Below are positions 33,540 through 43,700 of a stretch of 64,000 nucleotides of DNA, piece after piece. The translations under genes were made by a program, and so were the position numbers. Positions within the stretch are counted from its first letter, which is position 1, and each line of letters starts with the position of its first letter. The notes under the pieces are model-generated. The model worked only from the letters and a program-made list of their open reading frames with translations. It did no database searches and was not told the origin of the DNA. Origin of the DNA: Nocardioides sp. Root1257 (GTDB lineage: Bacteria > Actinomycetota > Actinomycetes > Propionibacteriales > Nocardioidaceae); the NCBI RefSeq assembly GCF_001425175.1, contig NZ_LMDV01000009.1, positions 852,542-916,541 of the forward strand. Direction: 5' to 3'.

Positions 33540-34861
33540 CCGGGGATCCTCTCGATCAGCAGCTGGTACCAGCGCACGCCGTCGACGAAGGCGTCGACCC
33601 CGAGGTGCTCGTCGTACGAATGGATCGACTCACGCTGCGCCTTGGTCATCCGGAACGGTGCGAACCGGTAGACCCGGGAGCAGATCTGGGTGAAGAACCG
33701 CGAGTCGGTGGCCGCCATCATGACGTACGGGGCGGGGATCGCGTCGGGAAAGACGTCGGCGATCGTGGACTCGATCAGGGCGAACGCCTCGTCGTCGATC
33801 GGGGAGATCGGGCTCGGCTCGTTCTCCTCGACGACGCTGATCTGGACCTGGTCGTCGGCGATCGTCTTGCGGACGTGCTCGAGCACCCCGGCGACGGTGT
33901 CGCCGACCATGATCCGGATGTTGACGCCGGCCTTGGCGGTCGAGGCGATCACGTTCAGCGCGGGCGAGCCCGAGAGGGTGGTGATCGCGAACGTCGTACG
34001 CGTCATCGCGGCCGGCTCGGGTCCGGCGGCGATCAGGGCGCGGGTCAGCACGGGTCGCAGCCGGCTCGCGTTGGCCATCAGCGGCCGCAGGGCCCGCGGG
34101 GCGTGCGGCGCCATCCGGCGGAACAGCTCGACGGTCGGGTCGGGGACGCTGGCGGTCATCGGGTTCTTGTCGAGGCGGGCCAGCGCCTTGGCGAGCCGCA
34201 CGGTCGGGCCGTTCCTGGCGGGGGTCGAGGCGTGCCCGCCGCGGCCGTCGACGCGCAGCTCGAGCGAGGTGACCCCCTTCTCGGTGACGCCGACGACGCC
34301 GACCGGCACCGCCACCCCGGGGAACGCCTCGGCCGCGATCGCGCCGCCCTCGTCGATCACGAACCAGGGCGCGACGCCGCGGCGGGTGAGCTCCTCGACG
34401 GCCAGCACCGCCGACGTGCCGGACACCTCCTCGTTGCAGCCGAAGGAGAGCCAGACGTCCTGGGCGGGGGTGAAGCCCTGCTCGAGCAGCGTCTCGACGG
34501 CCACGCAGATCGCGACCAGCTCGCCCTTGTCGTCGAGGGTGCCGCGGCCCCAGATCGAGCCGTCGTGGATCTCGGCGCCGAAGGGCGGGTGCTGCCAGGG
34601 GGCGTCCTCCTCGACGGGGACGACGTCGAGGTGGGCCATCAGCACGACCGGCCGCGCGTCGCTCGCGCCAACCCAGTGGAAGAGCAGTCCGTGCGTGTCG
34701 ACCCGGGTCAGCTCGAGACGCTCGTGCAGCAGCGGGAACTGGCGCGCGAGCTCGGCGACGAACGCGTCGAACGCCGCGACGTCGACGAGGTCGGGGTCCC
34801 GGTTCGAGACGGTCGGGATGCGGACCAGGGCTTGCAGCTTGGCGACGGCGGGATCGATCAC
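33536..34861 (-). CDS. M20-family metallopeptidase (carboxypeptidase S-like)
   Basis: The 441-residue enzyme has the M20 di-zinc layout. VVLMAHLDVVPVEEDAPWQH supplies the first His-x-Asp, IWGRGTLDDKGELVAI the bridging Asp, and SFGCNEEVSG the catalytic Glu-Glu. A lid domain with RVDGRGGHASTPA follows near residue 215. The His near the C-terminus is in SIHSYDEHLG. It resembles the CPS1/PM20D1 branch that hydrolyses or forms N-acyl amino acids and trims peptides. No signal peptide. It is first in an operon with the MFS transporter and possibly DUF1992. Confidence 0.92.
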   Translation of the reverse strand: MIDPAVAKLQALVRIPTVSNRDPDLVDVAAFDAFVAELARQFPLLHERLELTRVDTHGLLFHWVGASDARPVVLMAHLDVVPVEEDAPWQHPPFGAEIHDGSIWGRGTLDDKGELVAICVAVETLLEQGFTPAQDVWLSFGCNEEVSGTSAVLAVEELTRRGVAPWFVIDEGGAIAAEAFPGVAVPVGVVGVTEKGVTSLELRVDGRGGHASTPARNGPTVRLAKALARLDKNPMTASVPDPTVELFRRMAPHAPRALRPLMANASRLRPVLTRALIAAGPEPAAMTRTTFAITTLSGSPALNVIASTAKAGVNIRIMVGDTVAGVLEHVRKTIADDQVQISVVEENEPSPISPIDDEAFALIESTIADVFPDAIPAPYVMMAATDSRFFTQICSRVYRFAPFRMTKAQRESIHSYDEHLGVDAFVDGVRWYQLLIERIPG

Positions 34862-34925
34862 GGACGGAGGCTATTCGTCTCGGATGTGAGACTGCAGGCT
34901 GGTGTGGCTCGTTGACCCGGCGGCA

Positions 34926-35570
34926 CTACGCCGATGGACTGGGCTGGTGCTCCTGCCGAGTCCCCCACCGCCCGCGATGCACGACGTCCGTCGTCCGCTT
35001 GCGCGCGCGCCGCGTGGGGGAGCCCGCGGCGCCTGCGCCGTCGTCGACCGGGTGGTGGCCGATCGTCACGACGCCGACCGGGTCGAAGTCGCTGGGGATG
35101 CCGAACGCCTCGCGCACGGCCGCGTCCTTCTCGGGTGGCACGCCGATGAAGCAGGAGCCGAGGCCTGCGTCGGTCGCCGTCTGCAGGATCAGCAGGCTCG
35201 CCATCGCGGTGTCCATGTCCCAGAACGGCTTCGGCCAGCGCGCCTCGTCCTGGTCGGTCCAGCCCTTGTCGTCCTCGGCGTACCGCCGCAGGTAGGCGGC
35301 CTTGCTGGAGCACGGCAGGATCACGACCGGCGCCTTCATCATGCCGGTCAGCCACTCGTCGGGGTGGTCGATGTCGTCGGCGGTGGCGACCCAGAAGCGT
35401 CGTACGTCGTCGGGGGTGTCGAGCACCAGGAACGCCCAGCCCTGGCTGAACCCGGCGTTCGGTGCGCGGGTCGCGTTGTGCAGCGCGAGGTCGATGACCG
35501 CCGGGTCGACCGGGTCGGTCGAGTAGGTGCGGACCATCTTGCGGTGACGGACGACGTCCTGGAACTCCAT
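34926..35570 (-). CDS. Nitroreductase-family protein
   Basis: The 214-residue flavoprotein begins MEFQDVVRHRKMVRTYST, which holds the FMN-binding Arg cluster of the nitroreductase fold (RHRKMVR). It continues with NATRAPNAGFSQGWAFLVL, another FMN-contact segment, and DTAMASLLILQTATDAGLGS near 130. The C-terminal tail is basic and contains DVVHRGRWG, typical of an actinobacterial subgroup. It uses NAD(P)H to reduce quinones, nitro compounds or related acceptors; the substrate is unknown. It is divergent from the M20 amidohydrolase gene by only 23 bases. Confidence 0.9.
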   Translation of the reverse strand: MEFQDVVRHRKMVRTYSTDPVDPAVIDLALHNATRAPNAGFSQGWAFLVLDTPDDVRRFWVATADDIDHPDEWLTGMMKAPVVILPCSSKAAYLRRYAEDDKGWTDQDEARWPKPFWDMDTAMASLLILQTATDAGLGSCFIGVPPEKDAAVREAFGIPSDFDPVGVVTIGHHPVDDGAGAAGSPTRRARKRTTDVVHRGRWGTRQEHQPSPSA

Positions 35571-35593
35571 GGCAGCCAAGGATAGGGAGAGCG

Positions 35594-36778
35594 ATGCCTG
35601 ACGACTTCGAGCGGATGTGGGGCGACCTGTCCCCGGTGGGTCGCTCGGCGTCCTCGGGCGGCTACTTCCGGCAGCCCTTCGCGTCCGCGGAGCGCGAGCT
35701 GGCGGCGTGGTTCGAGGAGCAGTGCGTGGCGCGCGGGCTGCGCATCGAGCGCGACGACTTCGGCAACGTCGTCGGCTGGTGGGACGTCGGCGACGGCCCT
35801 GCGGTCCTGACGGGCTCGCACCTGGACTCGGTGCTCGACGGAGGCGCGTACGACGGCCCGCTCGGCGTCGTGTCGGCCCTGGCCGCCGTCGACCTGATGC
35901 GCTCGCGCGGCGTCGTGCCGACCCGACCGGTCGGGGTGTCGGTGTTCGTGGAGGAGGAGGGATCGCGCTTCGGCCTCGCCTGCCTGGGCTCGCGGCTGGC
36001 CGTCGGAGCCATCTCCTGGGACGTCGCCCGCGAGCTGACCGACCGGGACGGGGTGGCGCTGGGTGACGTGCTCGCCGGCGGGTCCTCCACCCTGCTGGAC
36101 GGCGTCGGCACCTTCGTCGAGCTGCACGTCGAGCAGGGTCGCGACCTCGTCGACCGCGGCGCTGCGGTCGGGGTGGCGAGCGAGATCTGGCCGCACGGGC
36201 GCTACCGCTTCGACTTCACCGGCGCCGCCAACCACGCGGGGACCACCCGGATGGAGGACCGCGCCGACCCGATGCTGACCTACGCGATGACCGTGCTCGC
36301 GGCCAACAAGCAGGCCCGGGTGGCCGGCCAGCGCGCGACGTTCGGGCGGGTCGCGGTCGAGCCCAACGGGACCAACGCGGTGCCGTCGCGGGTGACGGCG
36401 TGGCTGGACGCGCGGTGCTCCTCGGACGACGCGTTGGCGGCGCTGGTCGACGAGATCACCCGCCAGGCCTCGGAGCGCGCCGGGCGCGACGGGACGGCGC
36501 TGGCGGTCGTGGCGGAGTCCGTGTCGGGCTCGGTGGCCTTCGCGCCGGACCTCGCCGCCGAGGTGGCCGCCGACCACGAGGGCGGCGACTGGCCGATCAT
36601 CCCGACCCAGGCCGGCCACGACGCCGGCATCCTGTCTGCTGCTGGGATCCCGACCGCGATGCTCTTCGTCCGCAACCCGACCGGCATCTCGCACTCGCCG
36701 CTCGAGGAGGCGTCGGTCGCGGACTGCCTGGTCGGCGTCTCCGCCCTCGCCGACACCCTGGACAGGCTCACGCGATGA
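35594..36778 (+). CDS. M20 amidohydrolase of the allantoate/carbamoyl-amino-acid type, likely in histidine catabolism
   Basis: The 394-residue enzyme belongs to the AllC/hydantoinase-carbamoylase group of M20 proteins. LTGSHLDSVLDGGAYDGPLG holds the first His and Asp, VEEEGSRFGLACLGSR the catalytic and metal Glu residues, and ELHVEQG a further conserved site. The inserted lid domain follows, with NHAGTTRMEDRADP. The second metal His is in PTQAGHDAGIL. Pipelines often name such proteins allantoate amidohydrolase, but this gene overlaps hutF by four bases and is followed by hutI, with no allantoin genes nearby. I infer it hydrolyses N-formylglutamate (or a related N-substituted glutamate) in place of HutG. 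Confidence 0.88.
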   Translation: MPDDFERMWGDLSPVGRSASSGGYFRQPFASAERELAAWFEEQCVARGLRIERDDFGNVVGWWDVGDGPAVLTGSHLDSVLDGGAYDGPLGVVSALAAVDLMRSRGVVPTRPVGVSVFVEEEGSRFGLACLGSRLAVGAISWDVARELTDRDGVALGDVLAGGSSTLLDGVGTFVELHVEQGRDLVDRGAAVGVASEIWPHGRYRFDFTGAANHAGTTRMEDRADPMLTYAMTVLAANKQARVAGQRATFGRVAVEPNGTNAVPSRVTAWLDARCSSDDALAALVDEITRQASERAGRDGTALAVVAESVSGSVAFAPDLAAEVAADHEGGDWPIIPTQAGHDAGILSAAGIPTAMLFVRNPTGISHSPLEEASVADCLVGVSALADTLDRLTR

Positions 36779-38082
36779 CCGGCCAGAGATCGAGCTTCCT
36801 CCTCGAGCGCGCCTGGGTCGACGGCGCCGTCCAGTCCGACGTGCTCGTCGAGATCGAGGACGGCCGGTTCACCTCCGTCACGCCGGGCGGCTCCGGCGGC
36901 ACCCGCCTCCGCGGCCTCACCCTCCCGGGCCTGGCCAACTGCCACAGCCACGCCTTCCACCGGGCGCTGCGGGGGCGGACCCAGCGCGAGCGGGGGACCT
37001 TCTGGACCTGGCGCGACCAGATGTACGCCGTGGCCGGACGGCTCACGCCGGACACCTACTTCGAGCTCGCCCGGGCGACCTACCGTGAGATGGTCGCGGC
37101 CGGCTACACGAGCGTGGGTGAGTTCCACTACCTGCACCACCAGCCCGACGGGACGCCGTACGACGACCCGAACGCGATGGGTCACGCGCTCATCGCCGCG
37201 GCCGCCGAGGCCGGCATCCGGATCGCGCTGCTCGACACCTGCTACCTCAGCAGCGGGTTCGGGCGGCCGCCGGAGGGCGTGCAGGTCCGTTACACCGACG
37301 GCGACGCCGACGGCTGGGCCGCACGGCTGGCGGGTCTCGACGGGCTCGACCACCCGACAGTGATCGGCGCGGCGATCCACTCGGTCCGGGCGGTGCCGCG
37401 CGACCAGGTCCCCACGGTCGTCGAGGCGGCCGCCGGCCGGCCGCTGCACGTCCACCTCTCCGAGCAGGTCGCCGAGAACGACGCCTGCCTCGCGACGTAC
37501 GGCGTGACGCCGACCCAGCTGCTGCACGACGCCGGCGCGCTCGGGCCGCGCACCACGGTGGTGCACGCCACCCATCTCACGGGCGCCGACATCACCCACC
37601 TCGGCACCACGCGGACGAGGGCCTGCTTCTGCCCCACCACCGAGCGCGACCTCGGCGACGGCATCGGCCCCGGCCGCGCCCTCGAGCTGGCCGGCGCGGT
37701 GCTGACGCTCGGCTCGGACAGCCACGCCGTCATCGACCCGTTCGAGGAGATGCGCGCGCTCGAGCTCGACGAGCGGCTGGCCACCCAGCAGCGCGGGCAC
37801 TGGACGGCCGCCGAGCTGCTCGCGGCCGGCACCGCCCACGAGTCCCTCGGCTTCGACGACGCCGGGACCATCGCGGTCGGCCAGCGCGCCGACCTCGTCA
37901 CCCTCAGCACGGAGAGCACGAGGACCGCCGGCGCCGGCGACGACGAGGCCACCGCCGTCTTCGCGGCCACCGCCGCCGACGTGACCCACGTGGTGGTCGA
38001 CGGCCGCGTCGTCGCGACCAGCGACGACCACGAGGACATCGGGCGCGAGCTCGCGATCGCGATCGGGAAGGTCCACGCATGA
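36775..38082 (+). CDS. hutF: Formimidoylglutamate deiminase
   Basis: HutF converts N-formimidoyl-L-glutamate and water to N-formyl-L-glutamate and ammonia. The 435-residue protein is an amidohydrolase-superfamily barrel: GLANCHSHAFHRALRGRTQR supplies the metal His-x-His, HVHLSEQVAENDAC the third His and a catalytic Glu, VVHATHLTGADI another His, and TLGSDSHAVIDPFEEMRALE the metal Asp. TERDLGDGIGP is characteristic of HutF rather than guanine or chlorohydrolases. It overlaps the M20 gene upstream and hutI downstream by ATGA, so all three are translationally coupled. Confidence 0.94.
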   Translation: MTGQRSSFLLERAWVDGAVQSDVLVEIEDGRFTSVTPGGSGGTRLRGLTLPGLANCHSHAFHRALRGRTQRERGTFWTWRDQMYAVAGRLTPDTYFELARATYREMVAAGYTSVGEFHYLHHQPDGTPYDDPNAMGHALIAAAAEAGIRIALLDTCYLSSGFGRPPEGVQVRYTDGDADGWAARLAGLDGLDHPTVIGAAIHSVRAVPRDQVPTVVEAAAGRPLHVHLSEQVAENDACLATYGVTPTQLLHDAGALGPRTTVVHATHLTGADITHLGTTRTRACFCPTTERDLGDGIGPGRALELAGAVLTLGSDSHAVIDPFEEMRALELDERLATQQRGHWTAAELLAAGTAHESLGFDDAGTIAVGQRADLVTLSTESTRTAGAGDDEATAVFAATAADVTHVVVDGRVVATSDDHEDIGRELAIAIGKVHA

Positions 38083-39233
38083 GCAGCACCCTCATCACCC
38101 ACATCGGCGAGCTGGTCACCAACGACCCGGATGCCGACGACCTGCTCGGGGCCATCTCCGACGCCGCGCTCGTCGTCGAGGGCGGCAAGGTCGCCTGGGT
38201 CGGGACCGCGGCCGTCGCCCCGCCCGCTGACGAGCAGGTGGACGTCGCGGGGCGGGCGGTGCTGCCCGGCTTCGTCGACTCCCACTCCCACCTGGTCTTC
38301 GCCGGCGACCGCTCCCAGGAGTTCGCGGCGCGGATGACCGGCACGCCGTACGCCGCCGGTGGCATCCGCACCACGGTCGCCGCGACCCGCGCCGCGACCG
38401 ACGAGCAGCTGACCAGCCACGTCGCGCGGCTCGTCGACGAGATGCGCCGCCAGGGCACCACGACGGTCGAGATCAAGAGCGGCTACGGGCTCACCGTGCG
38501 CGACGAGGCGCGAAGCCTGGCGATCGCGCGCCAGTTCACCGAGGAGACGACGTTCCTGGGTGCGCACGTCGTGCCCGAGGGCGACCCCGCGGCGTACGTC
38601 GAGCTCGTGACCGGCCCGATGCTCGACGCCGCGAAGGAGCACGCCCGCTGGATCGACGTCTTCTGCGAGCGCGGCGCGTTCGACGAGGACCAGGCCCGCG
38701 CCGTCCTGGCCGCCGGCGAGGCGGCCGGACTGCGCGGACGGCTGCACGCCAACCAGCTCACCTACGGCCCCGGCGTCCGGCTGGCTGCCGAGCTGGGCCT
38801 CGTCGCGGTCGACCACTGCACCTACCTCTCCGACGAGGACGTCGCCGCGCTCCGCGACTCCGGCACCGTCGCCACCCTGCTGCCCGGCGTCGAGTTCTCC
38901 ACCAAGCAGCCCTACCCGGACGCCCGCCGGCTCCTCGACGCCGGCGTCCGGGTCGCGCTCGCGAGCGACTGCAACCCCGGCTCCTGCTTCACCAGCTCGA
39001 TCCCGCTCTGCATCGCCCTGGCCGTCCGCGAGATGGGGATGACCCCCGCCGAGGCCGTCCACGCCGCGACGTACGTCGGCGCTCAGGCCCTCGACCGCGA
39101 CGACATCGGCGCGCTCACCGTCGGCCGTCGAGCCGACCTGGTCGTGCTCGACGCCCCGAGCCACGTCCACCTCGCCTACCGCCCCGGCGTCCCGCTCGTC
39201 GCCGCGACCTGGATCGGCGGGCGCCCGGTCTAG
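38079..39233 (+). CDS. hutI: Imidazolonepropionase
   Basis: HutI opens the ring of 4-imidazolone-5-propionate to give N-formimidoyl-L-glutamate, the substrate of HutF. The 384-residue amidohydrolase barrel has FVDSHSHLVFAGDRSQEF with the metal His-x-His. EIKSGYGLTVRDEARSL gives the substrate-binding segment, and TFLGAHVVPEGDPAAY, LHANQLTYGPG and DHCTYLSDEDV give further ligands. VALASDCNPGSCF has the metal Asp near 300. It is the last gene of the M20-hutF-hutI operon. Its TAG shares three bases with the stop of the convergent kinase-like gene. Confidence 0.97.
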   Translation: MSSTLITHIGELVTNDPDADDLLGAISDAALVVEGGKVAWVGTAAVAPPADEQVDVAGRAVLPGFVDSHSHLVFAGDRSQEFAARMTGTPYAAGGIRTTVAATRAATDEQLTSHVARLVDEMRRQGTTTVEIKSGYGLTVRDEARSLAIARQFTEETTFLGAHVVPEGDPAAYVELVTGPMLDAAKEHARWIDVFCERGAFDEDQARAVLAAGEAAGLRGRLHANQLTYGPGVRLAAELGLVAVDHCTYLSDEDVAALRDSGTVATLLPGVEFSTKQPYPDARRLLDAGVRVALASDCNPGSCFTSSIPLCIALAVREMGMTPAEAVHAATYVGAQALDRDDIGALTVGRRADLVVLDAPSHVHLAYRPGVPLVAATWIGGRPV

Positions 39234-39781
39234 GAGTCCTCGAGTGCCTCGAGGAGGAGCGCGTACGTCGCGTCCTCGTCGAGGCCGGTCGTGTCGATCC
39301 GGATGGTGTGGGGCCGCTGGCTGAGGTGCTCGTCCAGGTGGCGACGGATGCGCTCGACCAGGTCCGATCCGGGATCGACCAGGGCTTGCTGGACCCGCGC
39401 CTCGACCTCCGTGGCCGGCCGCTTGTCGTGCAGGCGTCGCAGGTGCTCGGCCACGTCGACCAGCAGCGCGACCTCGACGTACGTCGCGTCCGCGGCCGCA
39501 GCGACGCCTGCGAGAGCCGCGTCCGGGTCCCGGTCGTGGACGGTCACCAGCTGCGGCAGGACCACGTCGTGCCCGGACCGGAGATGCCGGAGGGCCAGGT
39601 CCCGTGCCTGGCCGCGCGCCACGTCGAGGGCGGCCGAGAAGTCGTCCCGCCAGCCGTCGACCAGCCCGGCGAGATCGTCGAGATCCAGGACCAGGGTCTC
39701 CGGGTGCTCGTCGGCGTACCGGCGCGCGAGCGTCGACTTCCCGACCCGCGACGGGCCGTTGAGGTGGATCAGTCGCGGCAC
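39230..39781 (-). CDS. P-loop kinase-like ATPase
   Basis: The 183-residue protein begins MPRLIHLNGPSRVGKSTLAR with a clear Walker A (GPSRVGKST), followed by a VLDLDDLAGL strand with acidic residues as in small-molecule and nucleotide kinases. RRLHDKRPATEVEARV is rich in basic residues, as expected of a lid. It resembles AAA_33/zeta-toxin-like and gluconate kinase-like proteins, but no substrate-binding motif is specific enough to name it. The gene stands alone between convergent hutI and the divergent peptidase, so context gives no hint. Confidence 0.82.
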   Translation of the reverse strand: MPRLIHLNGPSRVGKSTLARRYADEHPETLVLDLDDLAGLVDGWRDDFSAALDVARGQARDLALRHLRSGHDVVLPQLVTVHDRDPDAALAGVAAAADATYVEVALLVDVAEHLRRLHDKRPATEVEARVQQALVDPGSDLVERIRRHLDEHLSQRPHTIRIDTTGLDEDATYALLLEALEDS

Positions 39782-39837
39782 GGCGCGACCCTACGTCGGG
39801 TGCGGCGCACCGATGAGTTCCGGCAGCCTGGCCGATC

Positions 39838-40500
39838 ATGACGTCCATGAAGCTGCTGCTGACGTCGGGAGGCGTCACGAACCCGAGCATCCACGCCGCG
39901 CTCGTCGAGATGCTCGGCAGGCCGATCGAGGAGTGCACGGCGCTCGTGGTCCCGACGGCGCAGTGGGGGCACCCGATGTGCGGCCCGGTCGGGGCGCGGG
40001 GCTTCGTCGTCGGTGGACCGCCGTGGCTGCTGGCCGGGATGGGGTGGCGGTCGGTGGGACTGCTCGAGCTCACCGCGCTGCCCACCATCGGCGCGGACCG
40101 CTGGGTGCCGTGGGTCCGCGAGGCCGACGTGCTGCTGGTCGATGGCGGCGACGCGACGTACCTCGCCCACTGGATGCGTGAGTCGGGGCTGGCCGACCTG
40201 CTGCCGTCGCTGCCGGACACCGTCTGGGTCGGGGTGAGCGCCGGCAGCATGGTGATGACGCCCCGGATCGGCTCGATGTTCGTCGAGTGGACAGGTGCCG
40301 CCGACGACCGCACCTTGGGGGTCGTCGACTTCTCGATCTTCCCGCACCTCGACGTGTTCCCGGACAACACGATCGCCGCGGCGGAGCAGTGGGCGGCCGA
40401 GGTCGGGGTGCCGGCGTACGCGCTCGACGACCAGAGCGCGATCAGGGTCGTCGACGGTGCTGTCGACGTCGTCTCCGAGGGGACCTGGCAGCGGCTCTAA
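39838..40500 (+). CDS. Peptidase E-like (S51) protein
   Basis: The 220-residue protein has the class I glutamine amidotransferase-like fold used by peptidase E and cyanophycinase. MKLLLTSGGVTNPSIHAAL is at the start, VLLVDGGDATYLAHWM near 98, and VGVSAGSMVMTPRIG holds the Ser nucleophile near 133. The expected His is in FSIFPHLDVF near 165. Peptidase E cleaves Asp-Xaa dipeptides in the cytoplasm. An in-frame ATG at 39847 gives a slightly shorter form that starts directly at the first strand and may be the true start. Specificity is unproven. Confidence 0.9.
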   Translation: MTSMKLLLTSGGVTNPSIHAALVEMLGRPIEECTALVVPTAQWGHPMCGPVGARGFVVGGPPWLLAGMGWRSVGLLELTALPTIGADRWVPWVREADVLLVDGGDATYLAHWMRESGLADLLPSLPDTVWVGVSAGSMVMTPRIGSMFVEWTGAADDRTLGVVDFSIFPHLDVFPDNTIAAAEQWAAEVGVPAYALDDQSAIRVVDGAVDVVSEGTWQRL

Positions 40501-40620
40501 GGCGCCTGCGCGCCGGCGGGCACCTCAGATAAGGCACCTTCCCGATGTGCCGGACTACCTCAGGCGACCACTGTCGTCTCATCGCCCTAACCCATGAGGC
40601 GAGGAGCTGAGGAGCCGACC

Positions 40621-40773
40621 ATGTACGACAACACCATCCACCGTGACTACGTGAAGACCGAGCTGGAGTACCGGCTCGACCGGGTCCACTCGGACATCGC
40701 GACCCGCCGCCAGCGCCGCCGGATGGCGCGATCCGAGGACCAGGGGGGCCTCACCTGGAACAAGCTGCGCTGA
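40621..40773 (+). CDS. 50-residue basic hypothetical protein upstream of the LuxR gene
   Basis: An ATG preceded by GAGGAGCTGAGGAG opens a 50-codon frame ending in TGA. The protein begins MYDNTIHRDYVKTELEYRLD, has a strongly basic middle (TRRQRRRMAR), and ends in QGGLTWNKLR. It is probably helical and soluble. Just 13 bases separate it from the start given for the LuxR regulator gene, so they are likely co-transcribed. I do not recognise a family, but its size and style resemble the 51-residue protein at 2623. Confidence 0.75.
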   Translation: MYDNTIHRDYVKTELEYRLDRVHSDIATRRQRRRMARSEDQGGLTWNKLR

Positions 40774-40786
40774 TCGGCCGCCCGAG

Positions 40787-43700
40787 ATGGCCAGCGCGGA
40801 AATCAGCGAGCAGATGACAACAGAACACGGGATCATGGTCGACGTGGCAGCACACACGAGTCGGACCCTGGTCGGGCGAGACGCCGAGCTGACGGAGGTT
40901 GCTTCGTCGCTCGGCGTCGGTCCGTCCGGGACCGGTACGCCGGAGCCGGGTGGTGTCGTGCTCCTGTCGGGCGACGCCGGCGTCGGCAAGACCCGCCTGC
41001 TCGTCGAGCTGCGCGACCTCGCCTTCACCGAGGGCTGGCAGGTCTTCGCGGGCCACTGCCTCGACTTCGGTGACAGTGCGCTGCCCTACCTGCCCTTCTC
41101 CGAGGTGCTCGGCCGGATCGCCGCCGACCTGCCTGACGTCGTCGAGCAGGTCGCCTCGCAGTACCCCGCCCTGACCCGGCTGCAGCCCGGCCGCCGGGTG
41201 CTCGGCTCCGCCGACAGCTCCTCCGGGGGCGGCGCCGAGGGTGGCGCCCTCGACCGCGCCGACCTCTTCGAGGCGGTGCACACCCTCCTCGAGACCGTCG
41301 GAGCCCGCACCCCCGTCCTGCTCGTCATCGAGGACACCCACTGGGCCGACCAGTCCACGCGCGACCTCCTCAGCTTCCTCTTCTCGCGTCCCTTCGACGG
41401 GCCGGTCGCGGTCATCGCGTCCTACCGCTCCGACGACCTGCACCGCCGGCACCCGCTGCGTCGCCAGGTCGCCGAGTGGTCCCGGATCCGGGGCGTGCAA
41501 CGGGTGGCCCTGCCGCCGCTGTCCGACGGCGACGTGCGCACCCTCATCGCCGAGCTGGTGCCCGAGGGCCTGGCCGAGAACGAGCTCGTCGGCATCGTCG
41601 ACCGCGCCGAGGGCAACGCCTTCTTCGTCGAGGAGCTGACCAGCGCGGCCGCCGGCCCCGGCCGCTGGGTGCCCGACGACCTCGCGGACGTGCTCCTCGT
41701 CCGGCTCGACCGGCTCGACGAGACCGCCCGGCTCGTGGTCCGCACCGCGAGCGTCTCCGGTCGCCGCGTCTCGCACGACATGCTCGCCGCGACGTCGGGG
41801 CTCGACGCCGCCGCCCTCGACGAGGGCCTGCGCAAGGCGGTCGAGATGAACGTCCTCGTCGCCCAGGACGGGCGCTACTCCTTCCGGCACGCGCTCCTCG
41901 GCGAGGCGGTGTACGACGACCTGCTCCCCGGCGAGCGGGTCCGGCTGCACGCGCGGTACGTCGAGGCGCTGCAGTCCGGCGCCGCCGGTGGCACCGCCGC
42001 CGAGCTGGCCCGGCACGCCCGGCTCGCGAACGACCTCGACACCGCCCTGACCGCGAGCATCCAGGCCGGCGACGAGGCCGCGACCGTGGCTGGACCCGAC
42101 GAGGCGGCCTTCCACTACCAGCAGGCGCTCGAGCTCCTCAGCGACCCGCGTCGCTGCGAGCGCTCCGAGGTGGAGGTCGACAAGCTCGTCATCGCCGCCG
42201 CCGAGGCGCTGAGCGAGAGCGGCGACCCGCAGCGGGCGGTCGCGCTGATCCAGGAGCAGCTGGACCGGCTGCCCGACGACGCCCCGCCGCGCTGGCGTTC
42301 GCGGATGCTGACCGCCCGCGCCGGGATCCTGATCGTCGTCGACACCGACGAGGACCCCACGGAGATCTCCGCCGAGGCGCTCGCCCTGGCCCCCGAGGGC
42401 GAGAACAAGTGGCGGGCGCGCGCCCTCACGGTGCACGCCCGGGTGCTCGCCGGGATGGGCCGCTACGAGGAGGCGCAGACCGTCGGGATGGAGGCGCTCG
42501 CGCTCAACGAGCGGCTCGACCTGCACCGGCTCGCGTCCGAGGCGATCACGACGCTCAGCGGCCTGAAGAAGACCGGCCCCAAGGAGGGGCTCCGCGAGGC
42601 GCTCACCGACGCGGTCGCCCGCGCCGAGCAGGTCGACGCCGTGCACGCCGAGCTGCGCGCCCGCTTCCTGCTCGGGCGCTCGTTCGAGGACTGGGCCGAG
42701 TTCGACCAGTCGGAGGAGTGGTTCCGCAGTGCCATCGACCGGGCTGTCGGCGCCGGGCTGACCTGGGCGCCGTACGCCCTCGAGTCGCGCGTGCAGCTCT
42801 CCTGGATCCGGTGGGTGCGGGGCGCGTGGGACGACGTGCTCGACCTGACCGACCTGCACGGCGAGACGCCGCCGCCGATCCCGCGGGCGATCCTGTCCGC
42901 GCTGCGGATGAGCGTCGAGCAGGGGCGCGGCGCCGACGTCGCGGCCGAGGCCCGCAAGCTGCGCCGGTTCTGGGCGCGCGAGGGTGCGGTCGCGATCCAC
43001 TCGGCCGCCCTCGAGATGGTCCAGGCGGGTCGCCGCGGCGACGCCGCCGGCGCGGTCCAGGTGTACGACGACGTGGTCGCCGTGCTCGGCCGCACCTGGC
43101 ACGAGTGGTTCAGTGCGCGGATCCGGTTCGGCGCGATCGCGGTCGCCGCCGTGGCCCGGTCGATGGCGACGATGTCCGCCGCCGAGCGCGCGGCGTACGT
43201 CGACAAGGTCGAGCGGATCAGCGAGGACGGCCACCAGGTCGTGAAGCGCTACTCCGACCCGTCCGGCCACTGGGGACCCGAGGGCAGGGCCTGGAAGAAG
43301 CGGCTCGACGCGGAGACCCTGCGCGCGCGCTGGCTCACCGGGGTCGATGCGCCGCCGCAGGACGTGCTGGTCGAGACCTGGCGCGAGACGGTGACCTGCT
43401 TCGAGGACTTCGGGCACGCCCACGAGCTGGCCCAGGTGCGCACGACGTACGCCGGGATCCTGCGTGCGACCGGCGACACCGCCGGCGCCCGCGAGCAGGG
43501 CGACCTGGCCCGCGAGGTCGCACACCGGCTCGGCGCGCAGCCGCTGCTCGACGAGCTCAAGGCGCTCGGGTCGACCGCACAGCGGACGGAGAGCACGCCC
43601 GACTCGCTGACCCCGCGGGAGACCGAGATCCTCACCCTGGTCGCCGACGGGCGGTCCAACGGCGAGATCGCCAAGCAGCTCTTCATCAGCGCGAAGACGG

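Noticed and set aside
36775..38082. Guanine deaminase or chlorohydrolase as the identity of the HutF-like protein
   Set aside because: The barrel motifs and position between the M20 enzyme and hutI fit formimidoylglutamate deiminase.
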